From contig NC_135257.1 in NCBI RefSeq assembly GCF_964204865.1, forward strand, positions 1,736,001 to 1,800,000: a stretch of DNA of 64,000 bases, given 5' to 3'. Shown here piece after piece: positions 50,601 to 62,420 of the stretch (positions are counted from its first letter, which is position 1; each line of letters starts with the position of its first letter). Under the pieces are notes generated by a model, which saw nothing but the letters and a program-made list of their open reading frames with translations, was not told where the DNA came from and did not search any database. The translations under genes and the position numbers were made by a program. Origin of the DNA: Styela clava (lineage: Eukaryota > Chordata > Ascidiacea > Stolidobranchia > Styelidae).

Positions 50601-52887
50601 TTCATTCAATATTTCAATAATACGTATCCCGTTGTGTGTTATGCCCAAACGTGAATATGCTTCGTTAATGTTTTCTAGTGCCGTCGTGGTTTGGTTTGTT
50701 AGCACAGCACGACCAAATATTAAATGTGAAGCTAAAACGAAAGAACGCATAGGTAAATGTAATCTTATTAAAAATATGTAAGCTTCTTTATTTTTGTATG
50801 TTAACGGAAAAGGTTTTACAGAAATTTTTACAAATCTCGATGCCAAAATAAAAATGCCTATTCTACTTTTTAAATCGCAGGTAGTCATTCCATTACCATT
50901 CTTGCAACAAAATATAAAAAAAAATGTGGGAATCATTCTTTTTATTAAAAACTAATAAATATAGATGATAAAGTTTCACAAATTCATTTCCTATGGTTCA
51001 AATATCAGAAATAATAAAAAGATATGCTCTCGCCTAACCCGTCGTAAAATTTTGCCACGGTGAAAATTCAACTTCATGTTCTTCAAGAAATGTATTATAT
51101 ATTTTAGAAGCTCTTGCACGTAATTCGTAATTTGTGTCTCCCAATAATCCGGAAAGCCTAATAATTACAAATCACAAGCGATATGTAAATTTCATGATGT
51201 TAAAACGGCTAATATTCATTATTCGACATACTCGAAATAGAAAATAATTTATTTATGTTTATTTCAATATTTCCAACTGATATGAGTTGATTTGTGAAGT
51301 GATTTAACACCAAGACTTTCATTCTGGGTGTTACTTTGATTTGAATTTTATTTCTAGAACGTACTATACAACTGAAAATTTATTTAACCCTTCTTCATCG
51401 TTTGAAATATATTGGAATAGCGCACACTCTATACGCCAATATAGCCCATATAGAACAATAAGGTTGAATCTGTTATGTATTCGTTATTGCATCAAATAGT
51501 TCTAAAATGTACGGAGAGATTGCTAATGAAAGAATGGTGCTGTTCATTCGCGTTTTCAATTTGCCGAATTTTACTTGTCCCATTTGTTCTATTTTTGATT
51601 ATCAGTGCTGATATCATATTCAGTTACCAGTGGGCATAATATTGCCCCGATGCTGTAGTGACTGTGGTGATATTGTTTGTTCCGTATTCTTTATACTGGA
51701 TTGTCCATTCTGATACTCTTGCATAGTTTTTCGAATGAAAGAAAACAAATGTAGAATCGGGAAATTTATTACTAGTTCGCATCTCAGGAGGTCCAGGATC
51801 TGGAACAGAATTAAAAATTGCCCGATGCTCATTGAATGCATATTTCAGGTGCAGAATTTGGAAAGACAGAGAAACATTCATGGTTGAGCTATATTTATAT
51901 TGTAATGCTCCTCAACAATGTGTACATAAAATTTAATGTTAACAATAAATTTTTAGTGTTTATTTGTTTGCACATTCAGTTGATGCAGCAAAGAATAGAC
52001 TTGCATTATACGGTCAGTTTAATCCGAAATTTTCTGACGTTAGAAGTAACTTACTTGTATGTACTGTAGCGGAGTTGGATTTAGGCCCAATATTCCCAGA
52101 TCCGTTCTCTCCTCTAATGTTTACAATGTAGATAGTATCGCTTAACAAACCAGAAATCTGTGTCAAATAAACAAAGTTAATTTAATAAAACAACCCCATA
52201 TATATTAGAAAAAACTTCAGATATTTAGTCGTCTAGACACATCAGTTACTGCCGTCGAAAACAGATATTCTCATTATTCAAGTCATAAGGTTGAAAATTG
52301 GGTTTGTACGCTATTAATTTGAATCCAAATAGTAAATATATATTCAAATTTTACTGTTTGCAACCACATTTTCTTTCATAGTCAAAGCAAAGGAATTATA
52401 TTAATCATGTAACTTACTCATATTTGAACGTTTTGTTTTAACTATTATTATTTAAGTTATTTTTTATTAAACAAAAGCAATTTTAATGCTGAACACTCAC
52501 CTTTTTGCCTGAAGATGTGATCACGTGATTCAGCAACACAGAAGAATGCCGTTCTTTTAGAGTTATATGGTATTTTTCAAACTCGGATGTTTCGTTGAAA
52601 TAAATAACAAAAGATGTGGATGTCACATTTGTCACTGAGAGTATCTTCATTTCTGCCACAGATACAAATAATAAAACATCAAGTCATCATAACAACAACA
52701 ACAACAACAACAAAAGACTGCAAAAATGGGTCTCGAGATAAAAGAACACACGAGACAAACCAGTAACATAAGATATATATATATATATTATATATACTTC
52801 ATTCTTACCTGGTGCCCCAAACGCAACAGGATTTGGCAAACAATTGCATATGAAGCCGAGGAGAACGTGAAACCAAAACAAATTCAT
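43949..52887 (-). CDS. FN3/EGF/mucin single-pass receptor with CCPW-repeat tail (15 exons)
   Basis: Exons in transcript order: 52809-52887, 52501-52652, 52055-52157, 51628-51799, 51039-51157, 50483-50731, 50110-50313, 49577-49759, 49185-49486, 48846-48960, 48414-48587, 48082-48282, 46930-47148, 45090-45187, 43949-44647. All phases agree and total 3,069 nt (about 1,022 residues). Order: signal peptide (MNLFWFHVLLGFICN); FN3-1 (27-111) and FN3-2 (112-208), each split by an intron, with FN3 hallmarks such as LSGLLGDTNYELRARA; unrecognised beta-rich exons (209-420); a Trp/Cys-bearing Ig- or FN3-like unit (421-559); an EGF-like domain (560-617); two Ser/Thr-rich exons (618-757); a transmembrane helix (about 763-785); and a cytoplasmic tail with five CCPW motifs (816, 854, 890, 939, 969). 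Codon 442 is TGA. The family is not recognised; an adhesion or recognition receptor is inferred from the architecture. Confidence 0.8.
45090..45187 (-). CDS. Transmembrane exon of the CCPW receptor
   Basis: A 98-nt exon encoding WKWWIILLIVIGAIILFVVV and a stop-transfer CYLRRK. It enters in phase 1 and leaves in phase 0, exactly like the paralogous transmembrane exon at 62705-62793. It is embedded in another frame of a short meaningless ORF, so simple ORF scanning would miss it. Confidence 0.88.
45410..46879. mobile_element. hAT element in receptor intron 13 (1,470 bp)
   Basis: Starts CAGTGGTTCCCAAGCTTG and ends GTTTGGGAACCACTG with GCGACCCC sub-termini. Flanks ATTTAGAT (45402-45409) and ATTTAGAA (46880-46887) match at 7 of 8. 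It contains a nested family-1 MITE. Confidence 0.85.
45933..46650 (-). mobile_element. hAT MITE family 1, copy C (inverted, truncated)
   Basis: Begins CAGGGTGGTCTAAGATTGTC, the inverse of the right end of copies A and B, and runs backwards through the same blocks (ATTTTTGCATTGTTCGCGGG; GAAAGCCAGATAACAATT). About 190 bp corresponding to the left end are missing near 46650. Confidence 0.8.
48020..48070. mobile_element. hAT right end next to receptor exon 12
   Basis: TTTGCCCGCGGGCCGCAGTT TGCCGACCCCG ends 12 bases from the exon 12 splice donor. No left partner was found in the intron. Confidence 0.5.
48414..48587 (-). CDS. EGF-like exon of the CCPW receptor
   Basis: A symmetrical phase 1-1 exon with six cysteines in EGF spacing: CSVCDVNATC, then ITCKCNHGFTGNGTTC, followed by the first Thr-rich residues. 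The CxCxxGFxGxGxxC ending is the calcium-independent EGF consensus. It is also part of the full gene model above. Confidence 0.88.
52691..52714. repeat. (AAC)n microsatellite
   Basis: Eight AAC units in intron 1 of the receptor; an (AT)n run follows at 52770-52795. Confidence 0.85.
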
Positions 52888-55800
52888 AACTACGAACGTA
52901 ATCTCCAGATGTTTAGAAAAATATACCTGAAAAATATGAGTGTGATATACTGTGAGTTCAATTAATTAGTTCTGATCTACTTCGATAACACATGGCTATC
53001 TTGAAGAACAAGAAAGTTTCACCGTGCAGTTTGATTGGAGCCCACTGTATTAAATTCACAGCCAGTCAAAATGGTGTACTGTTACTCAAATTCAGTTTTA
53101 AAAGGGAATTTCACCCCAAAAATCTCACAAATAAAAGTCACGCCTTCTACAAAGTATAATAATTCTACAGCTTCGGATATAACCCTATCAGTGGTTATGA
53201 CCCCACGCTATTGCAACAGTAAATAAGTCGAATTTTATATTTCTTTATTCGAATTCCATGTTTTCGTTGTTTGTCTGCTTTGTGTCAATATGTTCATTTA
53301 CCTCAAAAATTTAAAAAGCTTACTAAAATTCTAAGGAATGCACTTAATTTTAAATATTTGATAGTTTGATGATATATTTATTGTATTTTCAAGTAGCAAA
53401 GTGAGAATTAATTATTTATATTACATGAAAACTTATATTGTGCTTGAGATAAATATTTTCCTAAGACAAATTCATAAATGATAGCTTTTTGTGGTTATAT
53501 CTCAATCGAAAATTTGGAGGTGTGAACAGTTGTTTTCATTCCGACTTAACTGCTTTCAAGTATGGTTTACTGTATCAGAATTAGCATTCCCTATATATAA
53601 AGAACATCGCTAATCGATCAATATAATTGAACCCAACTGTAGTTTGTTTGTAGTAGTTTAGCATGATCCGACAAGCCAATATATATGAACTAAGTTGTTT
53701 AAGCAGCATTATCTAACATTTTCTCATCAAATTGGTTCAGACTTTTAGAACATTCATCGTAATTCACTACAGTTTTTCAAGTGAATTGAACTTGAGAATG
53801 AGTTCAGCCCTTCCTCTCTATTCCAAAGGTTTGCAGCCTTTACAATTTGCTTATAAATTTAGTAAATTTAGTGAAAAATTCCTTTGAACCACACATTACT
53901 TTAAAATTAATTCATGCAAAAACTCATACCTTTCTACGTTGACAGTTCGATACAAAATGTCTTGCTGATATAATCTTAAAATGACCAAATACACTTTTTA
54001 TCCAAACCCGCTAAATTCGTTATAAAAATACTTGTGCATGGTTATATGTATATTCAAATCTATTCAAAAGTTAAAACTTGCAAGCATAAAAGTTGTATTT
54101 GTTGATCACATACTGATATAAAACATAATAGTCCATATTTTATTAAAGCGGTAGCTTCATTTGCCCCGTGTGTAAGTTCTTTTTATAGTTCGTGAATAAA
54201 CATAATCAAATTGCCTTACATCGATCCAACGGCCATTTGTAAATGATAAAAGCTTTTTATAATTTTGCCTATAAATCTTGCCTATAAAATAAAAAATTTC
54301 AAGAATAATGATAAGAAATAGTAAAAATATTAATAAACTCACATATATGTGATATCCAACAATGAGCTGTACTCGATAAAAAAATTCTCATATCAACTTT
54401 GATCAAAATATGTCCATATTACTATTATTTAATTTTCATATTAATGGAAATCCGTATGTAACCGTAACTATCAAGTTTTTATCACTGTGTATTCAACACA
54501 AAAGCATGGATAAAGCTGACTATCCTTTTATTCTCAAATAAGTTGATGCTGTAAAGCTAATTCAGTCATATACATCTAGCTAGACGTATAATTCTATAAT
54601 GATCTTCTTTACACAAAAAGCTAATCTGCTAATGTTTAAAATTGTCCGTAACAGCTATTCATTTCTCTTTCTTTACTTTTGTTCGTTTCTCTTTTGAATT
54701 ACGTATCGATGTGAAAGTAATGGCATATCATTTACATTAGACTCGATAATAGATTTTTACGAATCACGCTTACCGAATATATACTCAGGGTGTCGTTTAA
54801 CTGACTTAGGGGATTTTGCGCACAATATCATCAATAAAAGTATGTTCCTTTCTGTGAAGCTCAATCTATCTAATATGGCATGGGTTAAATATATAGGGGT
54901 TTTTACATCAGAAATGCAGTCCATCGAAAGCGGGTGGAAATGTAGTTTTAAAGTATAATTATCAAATCTAAAACCTGATTCATTATCCTTATCAGCTTTT
55001 TTAGATATAAATCATCGAAGTAGAAGTCGTTTGGAAATACATTTTTCTGATGTTACGGAAAGTATTTTGACTTGTCTTTAAATTTAGTCCCGGATCGCAA
55101 TAGAGTACTCACCCGACGGGCTTTTCACACAACAGTTCAAACTTTTTTGCTAATAAACAAAACATTCCAATCGGTTTCACTCATCAGAATTCGTTTTATT
55201 AAATATGAAATTTTAATTTTGATAAAAATGAATATCGATACAAAATAAGGAAAACGTTGAAGCGTTGATTTTCTTGAGATTTGGATCGGATATTACGGTA
55301 GTTTGAAAACATTAACCATATCATGATCATTCAACGCAGGAAAATTGTAAGTCTTTTTAGTTACATTGATTGATTAATTATACTCATCTTCATATGGAGG
55401 ATATAACAATGAAGTTTTATAGGCGGTTCAATCTATTCTTGTTTAGCTAACTTAATGCTGTAACGATTCATTGAAGGCATTAAATATGATATATCAGATA
55501 AAATAATAATTTTACAACTTATCGGAATTTTTATTTTTATTGTTTGACTTCTTGAGGTGGCAATCAACGTAGAATTCCATATTGATATGCGAAAGTGTAT
55601 TTTTAATATCGTGAAAGGAACCCTTCCTCGTGAATAATAAAAACTCGACGTCGGTCGAACAATGCTTTGTTGGATTTCACCACTCCAGACAAATATCTCG
55701 ATAAATATAATGGCGATTGAAGTCGGAGCACTTACGAATTGTTATTGCGAGCGTATTGGGAAAATCCCCACTATTATCGTCTAAATACATGAATAAAACG

Positions 55801-58296
55801 TGAACTTCTTGCCTCAAGTTGCGAATTCTGTCCCGAATGCTATTCAGTTAATATGAAAATTACGACTTTTTGTTCAAAATAGTATTATACTATTTCACCG
55901 ATATTTCTCGCTCACATATCTCATCTCGATATTTCAAAGTGATTTTTATAGTCAAGTTCTGTCGGCGGGTGGCATACGCGATCCACGGGTGGCATGAGAT
56001 GAGGTTGTTACATTCTGTATAATATATTACCAGCAAACAACACAAGAACTATTGCTATCCTCTTAAAGTATATGATAAATCTGATAAGGTTATTGTAATG
56101 ACAATACCAAAAACTGCAGTAAAGTGCTTCACTTATATTCTGAGCAGTGGGAAGAAATCTATTTTAAAAGTATCAATAAAATTTGTGAAACCATACTTAT
56201 CGAAGTCATTGGTCTGAATGAAATTTAGGCACAAATCTTTGTTCTATACGTTCAAATATTGCAAAAGGTTAATTTTCTGTCAAATGCACGTTATTATGAG
56301 AAATACGAAATAAAAATCAAAACAGTGCGTGAAATAACAGACACTAAATCATTTCAGAATTTATTGAATAAGAAACCACTAGAACTACCTTCTCAAAGAC
56401 ACTTCAAAATTAAATGTTATTGGAAGATGCTTTATGCCAAAACTGTCGGACGGCGTATTCATGGGCGTTATCGTATTCATATTTATATTCCCACTATCTC
56501 TCTCATTTTCATTGTTATTTCTTATTACTTCTACGATAAACTAAATTTTAAATAACGAAGTGAATCGTTGAATTAGTGAAGAAATAATATGTCGTATTTG
56601 GTTATTGGGAAAGGTCAAAATGAGTTTTATCAGAAAAATTGACATTCGTTCATAACTGCGGCTGGAGGGCTTTTAACTTCGATAACGTATTTTATATCTA
56701 GTCGTCTCTTGAAAAATAGTGAATGAATTCTTTCTATGGTTGGTCAATGAAATAAATACGATTTTTCTTGAACCAAGCTACAAAATATCTTTAAAATGTC
56801 ATAATTGAAATTTTATCTTAATTGATTCGCCATCAATCACAGATAACAAAAGATATTTGGCAGTAGTTATTTGTCAATAGTTAATAGGAAGAAATTGATA
56901 TTCATCATCACTGGGTAAGGTAAATAGGCAATAAGAATTCGCAACGGACCAGGCAACAAAGGTATGCAGTTGGGCGAAAATGAAATAATCACAATATCTT
57001 ATCAATTACAACAAAGCAAACTTTATTGCAAAACTTTATCGGGAAATTGTCTGTTTCCGCTATTTCAAATTCATTTAATTATCCGCCATCGCATGGTGGT
57101 GATTTCTCATATTTTCCTTTTCAAAGTTAGATCATTTTTAGAGCCAATATAGTTTAAAACTGTATATCAAATGTAATCTGTACACTTATTTGTAGAATAC
57201 CAATATTTGATTTCGTTTCGTTGAAAATTAGAAAACTTTTAGACATTGTTGAAGAAGCAAAGGTTTTATATTCGATTTTTTAAAATTCCGATCAGGAAAT
57301 TAAGCGTGTCGTACTGTTAGAGCGCGAAATATATACGTTCATGCATGGTAAGTTCACAAATGTTAACTTATCGATTTACCTTGACAGAATAGGTTTGGGT
57401 CGTACTCTAATGTGGCTTCTTTAACATGGTAAGTCATCGCATGCTTGACGGCTTCCTTATTGAGTATTATGTGATTACGTTAAATACTCCCTGGTTATCT
57501 CAGTTTCAAACTACATGTAATTTAATAATCTCGTCAAATCTAAACACGGTGTAATATAATTAGCATTGTATTTGAGGTCTTTGTTCTGGCAGATGATAAA
57601 ATTTTCTCCAGGAAATGTAAACTTAAAGCATGACGCTAACAAGTCTGCAACGGATTAGGTTCATTTGCATTCTATAGCGAAACTATGTCGTCGATAAAAG
57701 TAAAGAATACGGATTTTTCAATATGCGGTATATAGTTGTTACAATTCACAAGAAAAAACGATAAAATTACCATAGTTTTGCAGTTAAAAAATTTTGAAAT
57801 TATCAGAAAACTAAGGAACCAAGTCTTTGATACATTCCATATCAAGAGGTTTATGAATATATATATTTATTGCGATTGAAACATTAAAAATAACAAATTT
57901 TCAATTTTTGTTAAATAGTTGTGATAATATGAGATGAATAATGAAAACACGTTAGTGAAACAACGTAGGGGAGTAGTAATCGGTGTTACCTTCATGCGCT
58001 GAACGTGGCAAAACAAAAAATCTTTGAATTTCTGGAGTATGGATAAAACGTAAAATAACTAATTTTATGGCGTTTATAGATTTTAGCTGTGAGTATATTC
58101 ACCCAAAATGTATTACTTATAAAGATATTATAAAATTATTCTGGTTTATTTAAACTAAACTCAGCTCAAATAAAATCATTGATTAAGTTACGTCCTGATT
58201 CATAGCCAGAAATTTACTGGTTTGAACGAACATAACAATATTAGGAACTTCCATAAAATGAAGTTTTCTTTCGAAATAATTTTAAATGTTATTTTC
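52888..58296. other. Intergenic, with two exon-like orphan frames
   Basis: Very AT-rich. Two minus-strand frames have splice-like borders: 57380-57455 (contains HAMTYHVKEATLEYDPNLF) and 55736-55839 (contains NLRQEVHVLFMYLDDNSG, with a strong GTAAGT donor). The second has the beta-strand pattern of receptor exon 10. They may be remnants of a third receptor gene but are not called. A 98-codon plus-strand frame at 56259-56555 has no recognised features. Confidence 0.35.
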
Positions 58297-58385
58297 AATA
58301 TTAAAATCAATTCAAATTACCATTTTATACAGTACTAGAAAAGTAGAGAAATTGTCAGAGACGTCCTTAAAATAAGAAAGATCCA

Positions 58386-58628
58386 TTAAAAATCGGTATT
58401 GTATATTTCGTATACTTGAAGCAATGCTTCTTGTGGCACATTATCATCATTCACCTCAAGAAGTCCTACAGCTTTTGACATTTCTGAAGTGCTGACTTCC
58501 GATAGCTGTTCAAATTATAGTCTCAGAAATGACCTTCTCAAATAAAAAGAAAAACTTATCGTTAAAAACTACTTACTATTTGCGTAAGATCATATTTTGT
58601 TTCAGGAAACACGTAAACGACGAGTGAT
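58386..58628 (-). CDS. Candidate receptor cytoplasmic-tail exon pair (intact copy)
   Basis: Exon 58577-58628 (phase 2 in, phase 0 out) gives VVYVFPETKYDLTQI. Exon 58386-58505 continues LSEVSTSEMSKAVGLLEVND to QVYEIYNTDF and a stop. Acceptors TTTTTCAG and TTTGAACAG and the donor ATA/GTAAGT are good. Several Tyr residues (YDLT, YEIY) suggest a signalling tail, but no standard ITIM or ITAM is present. Entered in phase 0, as from the paralogous transmembrane exon, the first exon instead reads ITRRLRVS and stops. The link to the upstream transmembrane exon is therefore unproven. Confidence 0.5.
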
Positions 58629-59548
58629 CTGAAAAATTGATTTCAATTATTTGAACTCGATTGGGTGAAATGAAGTAATTAGCATTTCAGAAATCAGTTC
58701 CGGTAAGATCATTTTCCAATGTCAATTATAACAATATATGTGTAATAAATGATATATGGTGGTCAGCCGGCTTTTATCTGTACTATTTATTAGCAATAGG
58801 ATGGAACTGTGTTTGCTGATGGCGCGGTATCTAACTTAATCAAAACTATGAAGTTTTAATAATGAATTTGAAGTCTTCGAATTTTATCATTTTTAAATAA
58901 CCATATATGTAAGATTTAGTTAAGGTATTGAGGGTGTGTTATCCCGTTCCATCCACATTTTCAGCTGGACGCCACATTCTCATTTTTCTATCATAACGCC
59001 CTTTTCACATCATATCTTTATTATCATAACTCTCTAAAGTGCGATTAAAGTTAAATGAAAATCAATGATATTATTTGTCCGCTAATGCCGTTAACTTCCT
59101 ATCCTGGGCACAATATGTGCATGTTGCTCGTGCCTGATGGTGTTCGTGTCAACCATAAACCGAAGATATTTTTTACAGATTGAAAACTTTTCTTGAACAT
59201 CTATTGTCTGGCTGGGATGACATTTTGATCTTGGAAAGGAAAATGAAATAAAAAAAAACACGCACTTAAAATGACAAAACCTTTGCACTGGAGTTTCACA
59301 TATTTCACACAAATGCGTAAACACACAGCAATTAGTCTTAAAAACCAGGACAATGTTAAAAATATCCATATTCTCCAACTAAAATACAAGTTCCATCCAT
59401 TTTTTTAAAATATTAAAATCAATTCAAATTACCACTTTATACCGAACCAGCAAAATAGAGTAATTGTCAGAGACGTCCTCAAATAATAAGTAAGAACCGT
59501 GAAGGAATGATTTTACAAAATTGGTAATATAAATATTTGAAGCAATGT

Positions 59549-59747
59549 TTATTGTGGCCCATTATTCTCATTCACCTCAGAAAGTCTTGCAGATTTTGAA
59601 GACGTTTCTGAAGTACTGATTTCCGATAGCTGTTCAAATTTGTCTCAGAAATGACCTCAGGATAAAAAAAGAAAACGTTTCGCTAAAAACGGCACTATTT
59701 ACGTAAGATCGTATTTTGTTTCAGGAAAAACGTAAACGACGAGAAAT
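59549..59747 (-). pseudogene. Decayed duplicate of the tail exon pair
   Basis: The first exon (59699-59747) reads VVYVFPETKYDLT and then TAA, with its acceptor and donor weakened. The second (59549-59629) reads LSEISTSETSSKSARLSEVN to GPQ and then TAA. Relative to unit 1 the long reading is broken twice. The phase-0 reading ISRRLRFS followed by a stop is kept. Confidence 0.6.
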
Positions 59748-60151
59748 CTCAGCAATTGACTTTCGATTAGTTGAACTCCATGGGATGAAATGATGAAATT
59801 AACATTTCAGAAATAGGTCCCGGTTAAATCATTTTCCAATGTCACATACAACAATACACGGTTAGTAAATGATATATGATGGTCAGCGATTTTTTGCACT
59901 ATTAATGGGTGATGGGAATGAATAGATTTTGATACGTCACGGTATGAAATTGAATTAAAATTATGAATTTTTATAAATGAAATTGATGTGTTCGAATATA
60001 ATTTTATTTGTAACAAAACATATGTAAATTTCAGTTAAGATATTGAGGGTGTCTTATCCCGTTCCATCCATATTTTTAGCTGGACGCTGCATCCTCCTTT
60101 TGCGATTATAACGCCATTTTTACATATTTTTATCATCATAACCCTCTACAC

Positions 60152-61502
60152 CAGGGGTCACCAAACTTTTTTGACCGCGGGCCGGGTATGACTCAAATTG
60201 TGTTGAAACGGGCCGGATGAATATTTTTGTCAATGCAATACAATAAATTCACAAATGTTGGGAATATCGCAGAATATAGATCGAGAACATCCTAGGAAAA
60301 AAAATGAACAAGATTTCTATATCTAGACAACTATCCTGAGTTTAGCTGTTATCAAAACGTTGCTGTCATGAATTAGAAATGTTACAAAATCCGCGGCAAA
60401 AAATGTACGCATCACGTTTGCTAAGTACCGTTACGCCGTGTTGAAATACCGCTCATAAAAACGACTGCCTACTGTAGCTTGGAATTCTATGAAATTTTGA
60501 CATAATTTAGATAGAATAAACAACTATTATCTGGTATTTGATTTTTTTCATTAGCGCATAAATTTCCGAACATTCGACGCTTTTAAAAATTACGCTCCAG
60601 TTATACGTAGTGCAAATTAATGATATTGTCTATGGACACCAATAAAATTTATGTGGATGTGTGTATTTCTTTCCTAACTTGATACAATTTTTATGAAGTT
60701 TGTACAATCAGAACATCGTTAATTATTACCCACAATGAACCACTGTCAAACTATCATGCACAACTCCAGCGTTTATTTGGGACGATCTTTCGGCGGTGTC
60801 AATCACCGTTGCCAGAATAAAATCCTGAAATAGTCTCAATATACCATAGATGTGACGCACATCGAAAGATTAGTGATTGATATGTGTTCTTTTTCCATAT
60901 TTAGTTCAGTTCTTATCAAAAAAGTAATACAATCATTATGGAAAAAATTGGCCTGTCGGGCGGTACTAAAATTCCGATATCTCCGTTATTTCTTGACCGT
61001 TTATTATAAACTTGGTACTGTTTTACTTGTCGCAGTTTTTATTTAAATCGGATGAACTTCAATTTTTTTGTAACATACCTATACATGAATATCCGCATTT
61101 AAGCAGTACAAAAGTTAGTGTAGCTTTTGAAATTGGAGCCGTACGCGAGGGATTACAGTACTGTTAGCACAAAATGCACAATCGACGTTTATTTTAGCAC
61201 AAAAAACAAACAGTTTCGTCGGAAGCACGCGCCACGAGTGTACAAGTGTATCACAGAAAACGTTACGTACTGGTAGAGAATTTTAGCCTATTTTGTGTCC
61301 GAGCGGATGCGATAAGGCCTATTATTACGTCACTCTTTTGCATCTTGCTGATTGGCCAATGTTACGAAATAAACAAGAAAGACGATGCTCGTGAAAATCT
61401 CTCTTGGAAAAAAATTTAGCCATTTTTGCGTGTTATTGCGGATCAGATAAAATGACGCCGCGGGCCGGATCCGGCCCGCGGGCCGTAGTTTGGTGACCCC
61501 TG
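60152..61502. mobile_element. hAT MITE, 1,351 bp, splitting the duplication
   Basis: Ends CAGGGGTCACCAAACT and the perfect inverse AGTTTGGTGACCCCTG. The exact 8-bp duplication CTCTACAC lies at 60144-60151 and 61503-61510. GGCCCGCGGGCC sub-termini. It interrupts unit 2 of the tail-exon duplication. Confidence 0.95.
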
Positions 61503-62420
61503 CTCTACACTACAGTACAGTAAAAATGAGATTAAAACTAATATATACAGAAATTATCAGTCCCCTAACAGATAATTAGTACGCCGTTAATATCCTAGGG
61601 TGGGTACGAATATCGACCCAATGGGCAGGTTCTTGATGCTTGATGCTGTTTGTGTCAAACAAAAACCAAAGATAATATTTGAGTCTTCCACAAAGTGAAA
61701 ACTCTTCTTAGACTCCCATTGTCGTTTTGGGCCTAATTAAAGTAGAAATTTCTTCTAAAAGAAAGCACTCAATATGACAAAGAATTCGTATTGAAGTTTC
61801 ATATATTTCACACAAATGCACAGCAATTAATCATAAAAACCATTACAAAGGTTAAATGCATCCAAAAAAAAAATAAATGATTAGGATTAACTGGTTGAAA
61901 AAGATAAATTTAATGCATAGATTGTTAGTAGAAAGAAAGCATATCGTGTTAGTTATATGTATAGTTCATGTATAGAGTCAAAAATTACAATGAAAAAACT
62001 TAACCAAAAAGCCAAGAAAATAAAATAAACTATTTTAACTCAAGTGTCATACTACACTTTTTAAAGATCGGTTACTACCAAATACATTTCAGTATATTGG
62101 GAAACTGATAATTATTATCTTTCTAAACCCGAACTGCTGAACTACCCTAGTCGTTAGTATTCAGCCAATTTCCGTCATAAATAGGGAACGATATTTACTA
62201 TGAGGCAAATCGTAACAAGCCAAAAGTTGAGATGGCTTCTCGAAAGGGATTTTTTTTAATTGACAGCACATGCAGAGTGCACGCAAAATGTTATATCGTT
62301 CAATTATTCCCATACTGGAGTTTTATATATTATTCATTCAGCTCATCTAGTAATTTGTAAACAAATGAACAGATTCATTGCTAATCTACATTTCCATCTT
62401 GAATTACGATGCATTGAACG

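Larger units (their letters stand above)
58297..61870 (-). repeat. 1.1-kb tandem duplication carrying receptor-tail exons
   Basis: Unit 1 (58297-59398) and unit 2 (59407-61870, minus a 1.36 kb insertion) align along their length, for example at TTAAAATCAATTCAAATTAC (both starts), CCGATAGCTGTTCAAAT and ACACAAATGC near the ends. Each unit holds a pair of tail-like exons on the minus strand. Confidence 0.85.

Noticed and set aside
56259..56555. 98-codon plus-strand frame with a hydrophobic C-terminus
   Set aside because: A chance frame in very AT-rich DNA is as likely as a gene; no similarity recognised.
58386..58628. ITIM or ITAM signalling motif in the candidate tail
   Set aside because: The Tyr contexts (KYDLTQ, VYEIYN) do not fit [ILVS]-x-Y-x-x-[ILV] or paired YxxL spacing.
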